DNA from: Loigolactobacillus coryniformis subsp. coryniformis KCTC 3167 = DSM 20001
Lineage (GTDB): Bacteria; Bacillota; Bacilli; Lactobacillales; Lactobacillaceae
Length of the DNA stretch: 64,000 nucleotides
Reading direction: 5' to 3'
Assembly (NCBI RefSeq): GCF_002706425.1
Contig: NZ_CP017713.1
Location: 1,364,001-1,428,000, forward strand
Shown: positions 24,592-32,499 of the stretch, piece after piece
Position numbering within the stretch: position 1 is the first letter of the stretch
How the letters are laid out: each line of letters opens with the position of its first letter
Notes under the pieces: generated by a model
The model's database searches: none
What the model saw: only the letters and a program-made list of their open reading frames with translations
What the model was told of the DNA's origin: nothing
Made by a program: the position numbers and the translations under genes

Positions 24592-24685
24592 AGTTAACAG
24601 TCCACTTGTGAAAAAAGCGGTATAGAAAAGGTACAATTAATTCTACCAGAGATATATACAAAGCGTGAATTGGAGGCGCATCTAG

Positions 24686-24868
24686 ATGACTGATAAAGAA
24701 GAGGCCGAGCGAATCATGGCTAAATATCACCGCGATTTTGGCACCTTTTCGCAAAATGCGACCCGCAAAGAGTATCGGTTTGTGCTGCGTTATGTTGCTG
24801 GGGAAGCCCACCGCAAGCAACGTGAAATTGCTGGTTTGAGTAATGACGTAGATACAAATAAGGACTAG
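24686..24868 (+). CDS. Hypothetical 60-residue soluble protein
   Basis: Charged, helical small protein: MTDKEEAERIMAKYHRDFGT, then RKEYRFVLRYVAGEAHRKQREIAG. GGAGG lies 11 bases before the ATG and a terminator follows at once, so this is likely a real gene. Function unknown. A candidate promoter (TTGTGA near 24606, TACAAT at 24632-24637) has an over-long spacer. Confidence 0.65.
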   Translation: MTDKEEAERIMAKYHRDFGTFSQNATRKEYRFVLRYVAGEAHRKQREIAGLSNDVDTNKD

Positions 24869-24885
24869 TGATTCGCAATTAAAAT

Positions 24886-24928
24886 AGCCGTCACGCAACT
24901 GATTGTTAGTTGGGTAGCGGCTGTTTTT
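24886..24928. terminator. Terminator between convergent small genes
   Basis: AGCCG...CGGCT outer stem with CAACT/AGTTG inner stem, then GTTTTT. Confidence 0.8.
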
Positions 24929-24942
24929 AGTTCAATAACTTT

Positions 24943-25368
24943 TTATCTGATCAGCACAACTTTGGCAGAATCTTTCAGCGATTGTTCAAACTGATCGATA
25001 GCGACTGATAAATCAGTTTGAATTAAATTGTTATTCATAGGCGAACGCTCTAAAAAGGCAATATTATAGGTTGCTGGTGTGGTCGGTTTTGGAATGTAAA
25101 ATAAATAATAATAATCAGGATCAAGCAATAATAATTCTGGTTTTATGAGCTTATCATTTAATCTGATCTGCGCATTTTGATCAACCAATGCGGTTGCGGT
25201 TGTTGGTGTTTTGCAAACTTGATCTAAAAAACGCGTCTCCAATCGCTTAAAATCTTTATTCTTGAAGTGGTGCGTCATTAGCAGAAATACGATTATCAAA
25301 TAGATATTAAGATACAATCTGAGTGAAGGGGCAATCAAGAAATACTCGATCAGGGCAGTCGGAATCAA
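24943..25368 (-). pseudogene. Hypothetical protein, 5' end cut off by an IS element
   Basis: 141 codons from a TTG at 25368, with two hydrophobic stretches near the start and a soluble, lysine/aspartate-rich remainder. There is no ribosome binding site at the TTG. The same frame is open upstream through 22 more codons (including LDHFKTVRRYGVITNA) right to 25434, and its stop codon TAG (25435-25437) is made by the first bases of the IS element. So the original start was lost when the IS inserted or recombined. No family recognised. Confidence 0.65.
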
Positions 25369-25434
25369 AACGATAATTGCATTAGTGATGACACCATATC
25401 GCCGTACCGTTTTGAAATGATCAAGCTTATTCTG

Positions 25435-26999
25435 CTAAAGGTTGAAAGTTAATATTTCCACTTAAGCCCTGATCTGTTAGGACTTTTTTGCTACAAAAAT
25501 AGACATGAAACCATTCACATCTGTATACTTAAAGCGTCTAAACAAAAACCATACAGAGGAGTTTCATGCCTATGTCTACTATACAATACAATGACACTGA
25601 TATTCATCATTCTTTTGCTCATTTTTCAAAATTGGTCCATCTCTCCGCTATTTTGCGTCGTGTCAATATCCATAAATCGCGCGGTATTAAAACTGAACGC
25701 TTATTTGAATGGTTATTGACCACCATCTTTAATCGCTACTCCATTTTTAGAGCAGAAAAGGCTAACGATTTTTCAAAACGAACTGTTCGCAATTGTCTAA
25801 ATGATCCACATATTAATTGGCAACGGCTGGTTCAGCTATTAGCGATCCATTTGATCCAATACGTGCAACATTTTACCGATCCAAGACGGCGACAAGCCTT
25901 GATCATTGATGATTCATTGTTTAAACGTGAATTTTCACGCAAAACTGAATTATTAGCTCGTGTTTTTGACCACGACAAACAGCAGTATTTTAAAGGCTTT
26001 AGGACACTAACTTTAGGCTGGAGTGACGGCAATACTTTTTTACCGCTGAACTTTGCCTTGATGTCATCAAGCCACGCCAAAAATCGGTTTGGGCACCTTA
26101 AGTCCAGTGATCAACGATCACTGGCCGCGAAACGACGTACACAGGCAACCCGTAAAATGACCGATGTCGCTTTAGAATTAGTAGATGATGCAATCAAATC
26201 CGGCATCAAGGCCAAGTACGTCTTATTCGATAGCTGGTATGCATCACCGCGTATGTTTGCGGCATTGCTAAAACGTCATTGTCATGGGATTGGTATGTTG
26301 AAAAAAACTAAAAAAGTCTATTTTCGTTATCGTGGCCGAGAAATGGATATTAAGACTTTATACACTAACTTACGGCGCAGTAAATGGCCAATTAAGGATA
26401 GCTATCTATACAGTCCAATCGTCACATTTGAAGTTGATGGCGAAAAAATCCCAATGAAGTTAGTCTTCGTAACCAAACGTGGCCAGGCTGATCAATATCT
26501 TGTGTTGGCGACCACAATGACTGACCTAAGACCAGAAGCAATCATTCAGATGTACGGTCGGCGTTGGCAGATCGAATGTTATTTTAAAGTCGCTAAACAA
26601 TACCTGCAATTTGATCAGACTCAAGTCCAAAGCTATGATGGACTTTGCGGTCACCTAGCAATGGTCATGTTAAGCTATGACGTCCTTGCATTGGCGCAAC
26701 GTGAAAATACGGACGACAGGACGCTGGGTGACTTATTCTTCGATTATGGACGACCGTTGCCTGATATTAAGTTAGTAAGTGCGTTGAATTGGCTGATACA
26801 AACAATTACTGGTCTAGGTGAAAAACTCGACATGGCGGTTGAAACATTAACTATTATTTTTGACGAATTTATAAAAGCATTACCGAATAGCCTGGCCAGG
26901 CTACTCGGTAATGCTCAATGAAGTGGAAACTAGTAATATATCGTGCCATAACCGTTTGACATCAATGGTTACGGTCTATTTGATACTTTCAACCTTTAG
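25435..26999 (+). mobile_element. IS4-family insertion sequence
   Basis: 1565 bp bounded by 15-bp perfect inverted repeats CTAAAGGTTGAAAGT (25435-25449) and its complement (26985-26999). It holds one transposase gene. No convincing target duplication is seen in the flanks (TTATTCTG left, TAGTGAAT right), so recombination between copies after insertion is possible. Confidence 0.85.
25566..26921 (+). CDS. IS4-family transposase
   Basis: 451 residues, apparently intact. DDE residues are in ALIIDDSLFKREFS, KYVLFDSWYASPRMF and the YGRRWQIECYFKVAKQYL segment (the Y-(2)-R-(3)-E-(6)-K signature of IS4). GAGGAG precedes ATG 25566; a second ATG lies two codons later. The last 40 bases of coding sequence form an almost perfect 19-bp inverted repeat (GCATTACCGA...TCGGTAATGC), which may stop transcription coming in from outside or folding of the mRNA end. 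Confidence 0.92.
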   Translation: MPMSTIQYNDTDIHHSFAHFSKLVHLSAILRRVNIHKSRGIKTERLFEWLLTTIFNRYSIFRAEKANDFSKRTVRNCLNDPHINWQRLVQLLAIHLIQYVQHFTDPRRRQALIIDDSLFKREFSRKTELLARVFDHDKQQYFKGFRTLTLGWSDGNTFLPLNFALMSSSHAKNRFGHLKSSDQRSLAAKRRTQATRKMTDVALELVDDAIKSGIKAKYVLFDSWYASPRMFAALLKRHCHGIGMLKKTKKVYFRYRGREMDIKTLYTNLRRSKWPIKDSYLYSPIVTFEVDGEKIPMKLVFVTKRGQADQYLVLATTMTDLRPEAIIQMYGRRWQIECYFKVAKQYLQFDQTQVQSYDGLCGHLAMVMLSYDVLALAQRENTDDRTLGDLFFDYGRPLPDIKLVSALNWLIQTITGLGEKLDMAVETLTIIFDEFIKALPNSLARLLGNAQ

Positions 27000-27032
27000 T
27001 AGTGAATAATTATAGTCGCTAATTTTCGGTAA

Positions 27033-27057
27033 CAGCGCTTTACGGCGCTGCTTTTTT
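27033..27057 (+). terminator. Terminator to the right of the IS4-family element
   Basis: CAGCGC (27033-27038) pairs with GCGCTG (27045-27050), then CTTTTTT. It has no gene of its own now; it may have ended a gene lost when the IS element entered. The 130 bases up to the tRNA promoter show no coding frame. Confidence 0.7.
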
Positions 27058-27136
27058 ATTTGTTAGTTGCTGGATTTAAGTGATTCGCTATTTTGGCAAC
27101 TGAATGTTTACTAAACCTTTTGCATAAAAAAACACT

Positions 27137-27164
27137 TTGCAACGTGGCGGTCTTTTGCTATAAT
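27137..27164 (+). promoter_or_regulatory. Promoter of tRNA-Ser
   Basis: TTGCAA (27137-27142), 16-base spacer, TATAAT (27159-27164), 12 bases before the tRNA. Confidence 0.75.
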
Positions 27165-27176
27165 ATACTTTGTTGT

Positions 27177-27264
27177 GGAGAGTTGGCAGAGTGGTAATGC
27201 AACGGACTCGAAATCCGTCGAACCGGCTTATACCGGCGCGCAGGTTCAAATCCTGTACTCTCCT
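27177..27264 (+). tRNA. tRNA-Ser (anticodon CGA)
   Basis: Class II tRNA with a 7-bp acceptor stem GGAGAGT/ACTCTCC, D arm GGCAGAGTGGTAATGC, anticodon loop CTCGAAA on the stem ACGGA/TCCGT giving anticodon CGA (reads UCG), a long variable arm with CCGG/CCGG, and a TTCAAAT T loop. CCA is not encoded. The base at the discriminator position (27264) is T, not the G usual for serine tRNAs. It has its own promoter and terminator. Confidence 0.93.
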
Positions 27265-27283
27265 TAAATAAATTCTATTTTGC

Positions 27284-27318
27284 GCGAGGTTAGCTAAACT
27301 GCTAACGTCGCTTTTTTT
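27284..27318 (+). terminator. Terminator after tRNA-Ser
   Basis: GCGA.GTTAGC / GCTAAC.TCGC stem with loop TAAACT, then seven T. Confidence 0.85.
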
Positions 27319-27401
27319 ATATACAGATCGATAGTGGTGTTTGTACGATCAGAGAAGATCGATGATACACCTATAGTCTGATATGATGCCCTTAACCATT
27401 A

Positions 27402-27410
27402 TGGTATAAT
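27402..27410 (+). promoter_or_regulatory. Extended -10 promoter before the YiiX-like gene
   Basis: TGGTATAAT, an extended -10 element with no good -35 box, 45 bases before the start codon. A 36-base hairpin (GGTGT/ACACC closing CGATC/GATCG, about 27337-27373) lies upstream. Confidence 0.45.
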
Positions 27411-27454
27411 CGGTCGGACTTCTAATTAACAGTGAGCTAGAGTGGGGCAAAATA

Positions 27455-28528
27455 ATGCGGGATTTGGTAACTGAACGAAAATTCATGAACATGATCGTCT
27501 GGGTCGTTTTGTTAGGGATGGCGTTTTTTGGCACGTTGCCGATTTTTATCTTAGTTTACGTCTTTTTGGCGATGTTGATGATCATGCGCACTTGGCTGGG
27601 GCGGGCGTTACGCCGGGTGAAGATCACGACTTCGCTAGTGTACTTATTGATCATGGTGCTGCAGATCACCTTTAGCAGTGCGGTGATCTTCCGCCAACAT
27701 ATTTACTTAGGCGCCGGCTTTTTCAGCCGTGTATTCGGCACATTGCTAGTATTAGCGCCATTATTGGCTGAGCGGATGCTGATCATTCGCCAGGATACTG
27801 ATTTTTATTTACCGTCGATCAAGGAAGCAGCGACGCTGAGTTTTTCTGAGTTCAATGCACAAAAAGACGCCGTTATCCATTCAGTGCAGAGCTTGGGCAA
27901 GGTTAAGCAAGCACTGGCGGTGGATAAGTTGATGCCGCTGTTTACCGATTTGAAGCGCCACAGCTCGATGCGCTACATCAATGACGGTTCGCTGACTCAA
28001 AGCTATTTTGACTCGGTGGCGGCAACAATGGCCGATCCGTACATTTACATCGTTATCTCTAACACCGGCAGCAATGCCAGTGAATTGATCTCGTTGTTCA
28101 CCCAAAAACAGTACAATCACGCGTCGCTGAGTTTTGACCGTGACTTGCAGACGATCATTAGTTATAATGGTGGCGAAAATGTGTATCCACCGGGTTTGAA
28201 CCCAGAAATGGTCGCTGCGTTCCATCAAAAAAGTGACGCCTCGGTGCTAGTTTATCGCTTGGCGACCACGTTGGCGCAAAAGCAACAGATCGCCGCAAAG
28301 ATCAAGCAGATCAACCAGACCGGTAGCGCCTATAACATTATTGGCTTGGTGGTCAAACGCTCATTGCGGCCCAATATTATGTTCTGTTCACAGTTTGTCT
28401 ACCAAATGTTACGCCTCAGCGGCTTGGCCTACTTTACCAAAGCCGATGGCAACGTGAAACCAACTGATTTGGTGGAGTTAGATTACTATAAAAAACTTGA
28501 TTTTTGTTATGAAATTAAATTTAACTAA
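27455..28528 (+). CDS. Membrane-anchored permuted NlpC/P60 (YiiX-like) cysteine hydrolase
   Basis: 357 residues. Three hydrophobic segments (about 13-42, 60-80 and 92-110) anchor the N terminus. From about residue 195 a papain-type fold in the circularly permuted YiiX/YebB order is suggested: PYIYIVISNTGS, QYNHASLSFD with the catalytic His222, and MFCSQFVYQMLRLSG with the catalytic Cys311 near the end. Members hydrolyse amide bonds in peptides, cell wall or lipids; the substrate here is unknown. The tail domain appears cytoplasmic or extracellular depending on topology. It forms a two-gene unit with the gene 13 bases downstream. Confidence 0.75.
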   Translation: MRDLVTERKFMNMIVWVVLLGMAFFGTLPIFILVYVFLAMLMIMRTWLGRALRRVKITTSLVYLLIMVLQITFSSAVIFRQHIYLGAGFFSRVFGTLLVLAPLLAERMLIIRQDTDFYLPSIKEAATLSFSEFNAQKDAVIHSVQSLGKVKQALAVDKLMPLFTDLKRHSSMRYINDGSLTQSYFDSVAATMADPYIYIVISNTGSNASELISLFTQKQYNHASLSFDRDLQTIISYNGGENVYPPGLNPEMVAAFHQKSDASVLVYRLATTLAQKQQIAAKIKQINQTGSAYNIIGLVVKRSLRPNIMFCSQFVYQMLRLSGLAYFTKADGNVKPTDLVELDYYKKLDFCYEIKFN

Positions 28529-28541
28529 GGGATGATATTAT

Positions 28542-28913
28542 ATGCAAGCAGCATTTATTTTCGATTCACCTATGATCGCTAAGTTGCCCGCCGAGACGGT
28601 AGTTTATCTGCCTGGCACCCGTGACCACACGGTACAAGTTGCTGGTCACGAGGTTCATTACATCAAAGTTCCAGGCTACGTTAAATTCGGCGATCACTTG
28701 ATCAACTTTTTTGTCCGTAAACTCCTTAAGATCACCAATGTGCCCGAATATTTGAATATGTTAAGCTTCGTTTATTTCTCACACATGGCGGCTTTTTACC
28801 TGCTGCAAAATGACTACGAGCACTTGCTATTTGCCAGTGACGAGCTTAAGCAAAAAGTCCTGCTACAAACGAAGCAGGCGGCATATACCGCGCGCGCCAC
28901 GGTGATCGCGTAA
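28542..28913 (+). CDS. Hypothetical protein, partner of the YiiX-like gene
   Basis: 123 residues; GGGATG precedes ATG 28542. No clear membrane span, though residues 75-88 (MLSFVYFSHMAAFYLL) are hydrophobic. The order of features is an N-terminal beta-rich part (VVYLPGTRDHTVQVAGHEVHYIKVPGY) and a helical C-terminal part. I recognise no family. Tight linkage and a shared terminator suggest it works with the upstream membrane hydrolase, for instance as a regulator or immunity-like partner; that is inference only. Confidence 0.65.
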   Translation: MQAAFIFDSPMIAKLPAETVVYLPGTRDHTVQVAGHEVHYIKVPGYVKFGDHLINFFVRKLLKITNVPEYLNMLSFVYFSHMAAFYLLQNDYEHLLFASDELKQKVLLQTKQAAYTARATVIA

Positions 28914-28916
28914 TAC

Positions 28917-28960
28917 AAAAAATGAGTTGTCCCAGCAAATTGCCGGACAACTCATTTTTT
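28917..28960. terminator. Bidirectional terminator
   Basis: AAAAATGAGTTGTCC / GGACAACTCATTTTTT, a 15-bp perfect stem usable on both strands, between the YiiX-like operon and the convergent PAS gene. Confidence 0.9.
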
Positions 28961-29396
28961 ATTTATATTTTTTGGTCAGCTTCATTAGTTTCAATAAATT
29001 ACCGATCCAAGTGGTTTTAGTATATTCAGTCACATCTTCGGTGACTTCAATACAGCCGACGTACTCGCCAGCAGGGTTATGTAGGGCGTAAAAGGCCATG
29101 TGCACTTGTTTGCCGCGAATTGGGACAGTCATCGCAACTTTACCGGTGGCGCCGTCGTGCATTTCCGCCAGCACTTGTTTAACGCGGCCAGCACTATGCG
29201 CTGGATGAACGTCTAACACGTGATGATTTAACTTGCTAGGATCGCGTTTAAATAAGCGGTGGCTGTTGTTGGAGTACCAGCGGACGATATCGTTTTCGTC
29301 GATAAAATCAAATTCTTGGTCGATCGTGGCAAAAATGGCATTGAGCTGCTCTAAACGCAAACTGCCAGTTGCTAACTCAACGGTTGGTTGTGTCAA
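28959..29396 (-). CDS. PAS-domain sensor protein
   Basis: 145 residues, a single PAS domain: LEQLNAIFATIDQEFDFIDENDIVRWYSNNSHRLFKRDPSKL at the start, HHVLDVHPAHSAGRV, and the C-terminal beta strands HMAFYALHNPAGEYVGCIEVTEDVTEY. This resembles the PAS part found at the end of DUF438 proteins, which bind heme or flavin in some cases; no output domain is attached. TTG 29396 is the start, with AGGAGG 8 bases upstream. Divergent from the hydrolase gene at 29582. Confidence 0.8.
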   Translation of the reverse strand: MTQPTVELATGSLRLEQLNAIFATIDQEFDFIDENDIVRWYSNNSHRLFKRDPSKLNHHVLDVHPAHSAGRVKQVLAEMHDGATGKVAMTVPIRGKQVHMAFYALHNPAGEYVGCIEVTEDVTEYTKTTWIGNLLKLMKLTKKYK

Positions 29397-29581
29397 TTCA
29401 GTTTCCTCCTATGTATCACATTAGTTATAGCTTAGCATAGCTTACTAGGTGAACTGAATAAGGGAAATGACTAATCTATTGCGGGACAAAATAGTTGCAT
29501 TCGCTTACATAAATATTTTACAGTAGTAGCGCAAGGAGGTGTTACAATAAACTTAGAGATTCTAAATGAGGTGAATGCAAT

Positions 29582-30361
29582 TTGACGCTAACAATTAAAA
29601 AAGATATTCAATACGCAGCTGGTTTAGCTTTAGACTGGTATCAGCCGCAAGGGCAATCATTGAAAGGATTATTGATTGCCATTCATGGTGGTGGTTGGTT
29701 TCAAGGTGATAAGGCTAAAGACGCTGACGTTGCGCAATGGTTAGCTGAACAGGGTTATTTAGTAGTGGTACCAAATTATCGGTTAGCACCGAGCTATAAA
29801 TTCCCGGCACCACTGTTGGACATGAATCGCTTATTTAACTGGTTGCAACAAAATGCACCCCAAGTACCGCTGGCAGCAATTGGGGCCTCAGCTGGTGGTA
29901 ATTTAGCTGTGGAGTTGGGTTTGAACTACGGTATTCCGGCGGTCTCATTGTCAGGAATTTTGGACATTGCCCATTGGTTGACAACGCATCCCGCTGTAGT
30001 CGCTAAACCGCGGCAAACTGCTGATTTATTGGATAAATTAGACAGTGCGGTCATTAATCAGGCTGGGACCGATGAAAGCTTTTATAAGTGGTTTATCACC
30101 AATTATGTCACTGATGAACAGTCACGGGCGGCAACTCCCTACCAGCACGTTAGTTCTGCCAGTGGCCCAATGTTGTTGATCAACTCGCTGGATGAATTTG
30201 TGCCGATCACTGGGGTAGTGCGCTTGAGTCAGCGGTTAACCCAGGTCAAAGTGCCAGTAGAAACGATCAGCTTAACCGGTAGTCGCCACGGTAAAGCGTA
30301 TTTTGATGAAGTGAAAGCAAATATTTTACTGTTCTTACAACGTTATTTAACTAAGGAGTGA
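29582..30361 (+). CDS. Alpha/beta hydrolase (HSL/esterase type)
   Basis: 259 residues. Oxyanion-hole motif HGGGW (residues 35-39), nucleophile GASAGG (Ser103), acid in SLDEFVP and His in SRHGKAYF complete the triad. This is the hormone-sensitive-lipase/carboxylesterase pattern, acting on short-chain esters. The TTG at 29582 follows GAGGTG by 7 bases. The isochorismatase-type gene follows 6 bases later, so the two are co-transcribed. Confidence 0.87.
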   Translation: MTLTIKKDIQYAAGLALDWYQPQGQSLKGLLIAIHGGGWFQGDKAKDADVAQWLAEQGYLVVVPNYRLAPSYKFPAPLLDMNRLFNWLQQNAPQVPLAAIGASAGGNLAVELGLNYGIPAVSLSGILDIAHWLTTHPAVVAKPRQTADLLDKLDSAVINQAGTDESFYKWFITNYVTDEQSRAATPYQHVSSASGPMLLINSLDEFVPITGVVRLSQRLTQVKVPVETISLTGSRHGKAYFDEVKANILLFLQRYLTKE

Positions 30362-30367
30362 CGCAAT

Positions 30368-30991
30368 ATGACCAGTGAACCACGCCGTGATCCACTTAAG
30401 GATGAATTGTTGACCCCAGAAAATTCGGCTTTTTTGTTAATTGATTATCAACCAACGCAGATCAATTCGATCAACTCGATCAACCGTGCGGAGTTGATCC
30501 GTAACGCGATCAGTACCGTTAAATTGATCAATACGTTTAAAATTCCGACGGTTTTATCGACCGTCAACGTGGCTACGACCATGAATCAAGAAACGATTCC
30601 AGCAATCAAAAAGTTATTGCCTGGTGTACCTAGTTATGATCGCACAACAATCAACGCTTGGGAAGATCAAGAATTTTACGCCGCAGTTAAAAAAACTGGC
30701 CGTAAAAATTTGATTATTGCCGCACTTTGGACCGAAGCTTGTTTGACTTTTCCGGCGCTGGATGCACTACGTGAAGGCTATAATGTTTTCCCAGTGGTCG
30801 ATGCCGTTGGTGGCACTTCAGTAGTCGCACATGAGGCAGCTTTACGGCGGATCGAACGGGCGGGCGCACAGCCGACAAGTATCGCGCAATTAGCTTGTGA
30901 GCTACAACGAGATTGGAATCGGCATGACACTTCATCTGAATTTGCCCAAGATCTAGCCGACGCGGGTATTTTTCTCCGTTTAACTAAATAA
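30368..30991 (+). CDS. Isochorismatase-family cysteine hydrolase
   Basis: 207 residues with the family triad: Asp26 (LLIDYQ), Lys near 113 (GRKNLIIAAL) and Cys125 (WTEACLTFPA). The cis-peptide before the Cys and the DAVGGTS segment are typical of YcaC-like amidohydrolases. The substrate is not known; nicotinamide or a carbamate are possibilities in the family. AAGGAG lies 9 bases before the ATG. It shares a terminator with the esterase gene. Confidence 0.87.
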   Translation: MTSEPRRDPLKDELLTPENSAFLLIDYQPTQINSINSINRAELIRNAISTVKLINTFKIPTVLSTVNVATTMNQETIPAIKKLLPGVPSYDRTTINAWEDQEFYAAVKKTGRKNLIIAALWTEACLTFPALDALREGYNVFPVVDAVGGTSVVAHEAALRRIERAGAQPTSIAQLACELQRDWNRHDTSSEFAQDLADAGIFLRLTK

Positions 30992-30998
30992 GATCAAA

Positions 30999-31036
30999 GA
31001 AGAACGCACAATTAAATGTGGCGTTCTTCTTTTTTT
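30999..31036 (+). terminator. Terminator after isochorismatase-like gene
   Basis: GAAGAACGC...GCGTTCTTC stem with inner CACA/TGTG, then eight T. Confidence 0.9.
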
Positions 31037-31093
31037 AGTCACTGGATTAGCCCGTCAGTCGCCCCTCTGAGCGGAGTGGCTTTAAGAATAGGA

Positions 31094-31122
31094 TTTACTT
31101 CTAGCTGATTTATTGATACAAT
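31094..31122 (+). promoter_or_regulatory. Promoter of the 62-residue gene
   Basis: TTTACT (31094-31099), 17-base spacer, TACAAT (31117-31122). Confidence 0.55.
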
Positions 31123-31161
31123 ACTTGGCTGGTGATAAATTATAAAACGGAGGTGAGTGGG

Positions 31162-31350
31162 GTGAATCAATGGATCTATGTGGTCTGTTATCAGAATTCA
31201 ACGGCAGCGGCGCCGGCCTTTGAAGTATTGCGCGCCTACCGTAGTGAAAAGCGGGCGCAGGAAATCGTGGCGTTGTTGACCGCGACGCCATTTGAGCGCC
31301 ACTCATTGACAACTGGGCATTACCTGTACCACAAAATTCCGTTAGCTTAA
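31162..31350 (+). CDS. Hypothetical 62-residue protein
   Basis: Starts at GTG 31162 (product start MNQWIYVVCYQN), 6 bases after GGAGGTG; the frame is open further upstream without a site. It has the beta-alpha-beta look of a small soluble protein (IYVVCYQ, AFEVLRAYRSEKRAQEIVALL, HYLYHKIPL). It has its own promoter and runs towards lexA. No family recognised. Confidence 0.6.
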   Translation: MNQWIYVVCYQNSTAAAPAFEVLRAYRSEKRAQEIVALLTATPFERHSLTTGHYLYHKIPLA

Positions 31351-31359
31351 TTCAAGGTT

Positions 31360-31388
31360 AAAAAAAGCCTTGGCACTAAATGCCAAGA
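31360..31388 (-). terminator. Terminator of lexA
   Basis: On the minus strand CTTGGCA / TGCCAAG with loop TTTAG, followed by GCTTTTTTT. Confidence 0.8.
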
Positions 31389-31397
31389 CTGATTAGG

Positions 31398-32018
31398 TTA
31401 CATATGATTACGGTATAAGCCAACCACTTTACCAAGGATCGTGACTTGCTGTAAGATAATGGGCGCAAAAGTATCATTTTCCGGCTGTAAGCGAATATGA
31501 TCACTTTCGCGGAAGAGCCGCTTGCACGTGGCTTCGTTTTCGGCCGTCATGGCAATGACAATATCGCCGTTGTCGGCGGTAGCTTGTTTGCGCACAATGA
31601 CTTGATCGCCATCTAAGATGCCAGCGTTGATCATACTTTCACCACGAATGGTCAGCATGAACAGATCTTGTTCGGTATCGTCAAGATCAGGTGGGATCGG
31701 GAAAAAGTCAGTGGCTTCTTCAACCGCCAAAATCGGTTCACCGGCCGTGACCGTTCCTAAAACTGGAATACGGGCGGGGGCAATTTTTAAGGCTTTCAAA
31801 CCAGCGTCAGTCAATTCGATTGCCCGCGGTTTAGTAGGGTCTTTTTGGAGTAAGCCTTTTTTTTCTAAACGAGCTAAATGTCCGTGAACGGTGGATGTTG
31901 ATGATAGGGAGACCGCGGCGCCAATTTCGCGCACCGTTGGCGGATATCCTTTCTCAGCCACGCATTCATGAATGAAACGTAAGACTTCTATTTGTTTGGG
32001 TTCATGCGTTTTGATCAT
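31398..32018 (-). CDS. lexA: SOS repressor LexA
   Basis: 206-residue repressor of the DNA-damage response that cleaves itself when RecA is activated. The N-terminal winged helix has [31 protein letters not shown]; the cleavage bond is Ala92-Gly93 (GTVTAGEP); the catalytic Ser128 (RGESM) and Lys166 (ATCKRLF) are present. ATG 32018 is preferred, with GAGGTG 6 bases upstream; an ATG six codons earlier contains that site in its own coding sequence. It is divergent from ynzC across a LexA box. Confidence 0.96.
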   Translation of the reverse strand: MIKTHEPKQIEVLRFIHECVAEKGYPPTVREIGAAVSLSSTSTVHGHLARLEKKGLLQKDPTKPRAIELTDAGLKALKIAPARIPVLGTVTAGEPILAVEEATDFFPIPPDLDDTEQDLFMLTIRGESMINAGILDGDQVIVRKQATADNGDIVIAMTAENEATCKRLFRESDHIRLQPENDTFAPIILQQVTILGKVVGLYRNHM

Positions 32019-32055
32019 GGTTGACACCTCAGTCATATTTTATTAATTTTAGTGT

Positions 32056-32090
32056 AGCATACTCATTCACTCATTTCAAACAAATGTTCG
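32056..32090 (-). promoter_or_regulatory. lexA promoter with overlapping LexA (SOS) box
   Basis: The box at 32077-32090 reads CAAACAAATGTTCG, 12 of 14 bases matching the Firmicutes consensus CGAACATATGTTCG. On the minus strand it covers the -35 box TTGTTT (32078-32083), with TATGCT (32056-32061) as -10 at a 16-base spacing, so LexA would block its own promoter. Confidence 0.8.
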
Positions 32091-32171
32091 GCCTGTGATT
32101 GTTGGTTTAATCAGTTTTCACGCCGTATTTGATGTCAAATTGAGCTGATATTGTGAAAGGTGACTTTAATA

Positions 32172-32408
32172 ATGGAAAATAAATATCTCAAACGAATCAA
32201 CGAATTAGCCCGTAAAGCTAAAGCGGACGGATTAAATGCCGATGAACAGGCAGAGCAAAAGCGTCTGCGCCAGGCCTACGTCAAGGAATTCCGCGAAGGA
32301 CTGCGCCAACAGATCGAACAAACGCAGATCTTCAACAAAAAAGGCCAAGAAACCACGCCCAAAAAGGTCCAAGAGATTCAACGTAAAAATGGCTGGCGTA
32401 AGGACTAA
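32172..32408 (+). CDS. ynzC: DUF896 family protein YnzC
   Basis: 78 residues, helical: MENKYLKRINELARKAKADGL, then LNADEQAEQKRLRQAYVKEFREGLRQQIEQTQI and PKKVQEIQRKNGW at the end, all diagnostic of the YnzC family of B. subtilis, where it belongs to the SOS-controlled yneA-yneB-ynzC operon. Here it is the first gene divergent from lexA and yneA/yneB are absent. Start is ATG 32172; AAAGGTG lies upstream. An IS element follows. Confidence 0.9.
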   Translation: MENKYLKRINELARKAKADGLNADEQAEQKRLRQAYVKEFREGLRQQIEQTQIFNKKGQETTPKKVQEIQRKNGWRKD

Positions 32409-32492
32409 GTCAATTTGCTGTAACCTATTTCTTTTTTCAATGGATCTAGGCGAGACTTGAAAGGTCAAACCACCTTTTAGCCTGCGCTTTAA

Positions 32493-32499
32493 TTTGGTT
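32493..32499 (+). repeat. Target-site duplication, left of IS at 32500
   Basis: TTTGGTT, repeated at 33984-33990. Confidence 0.75.
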
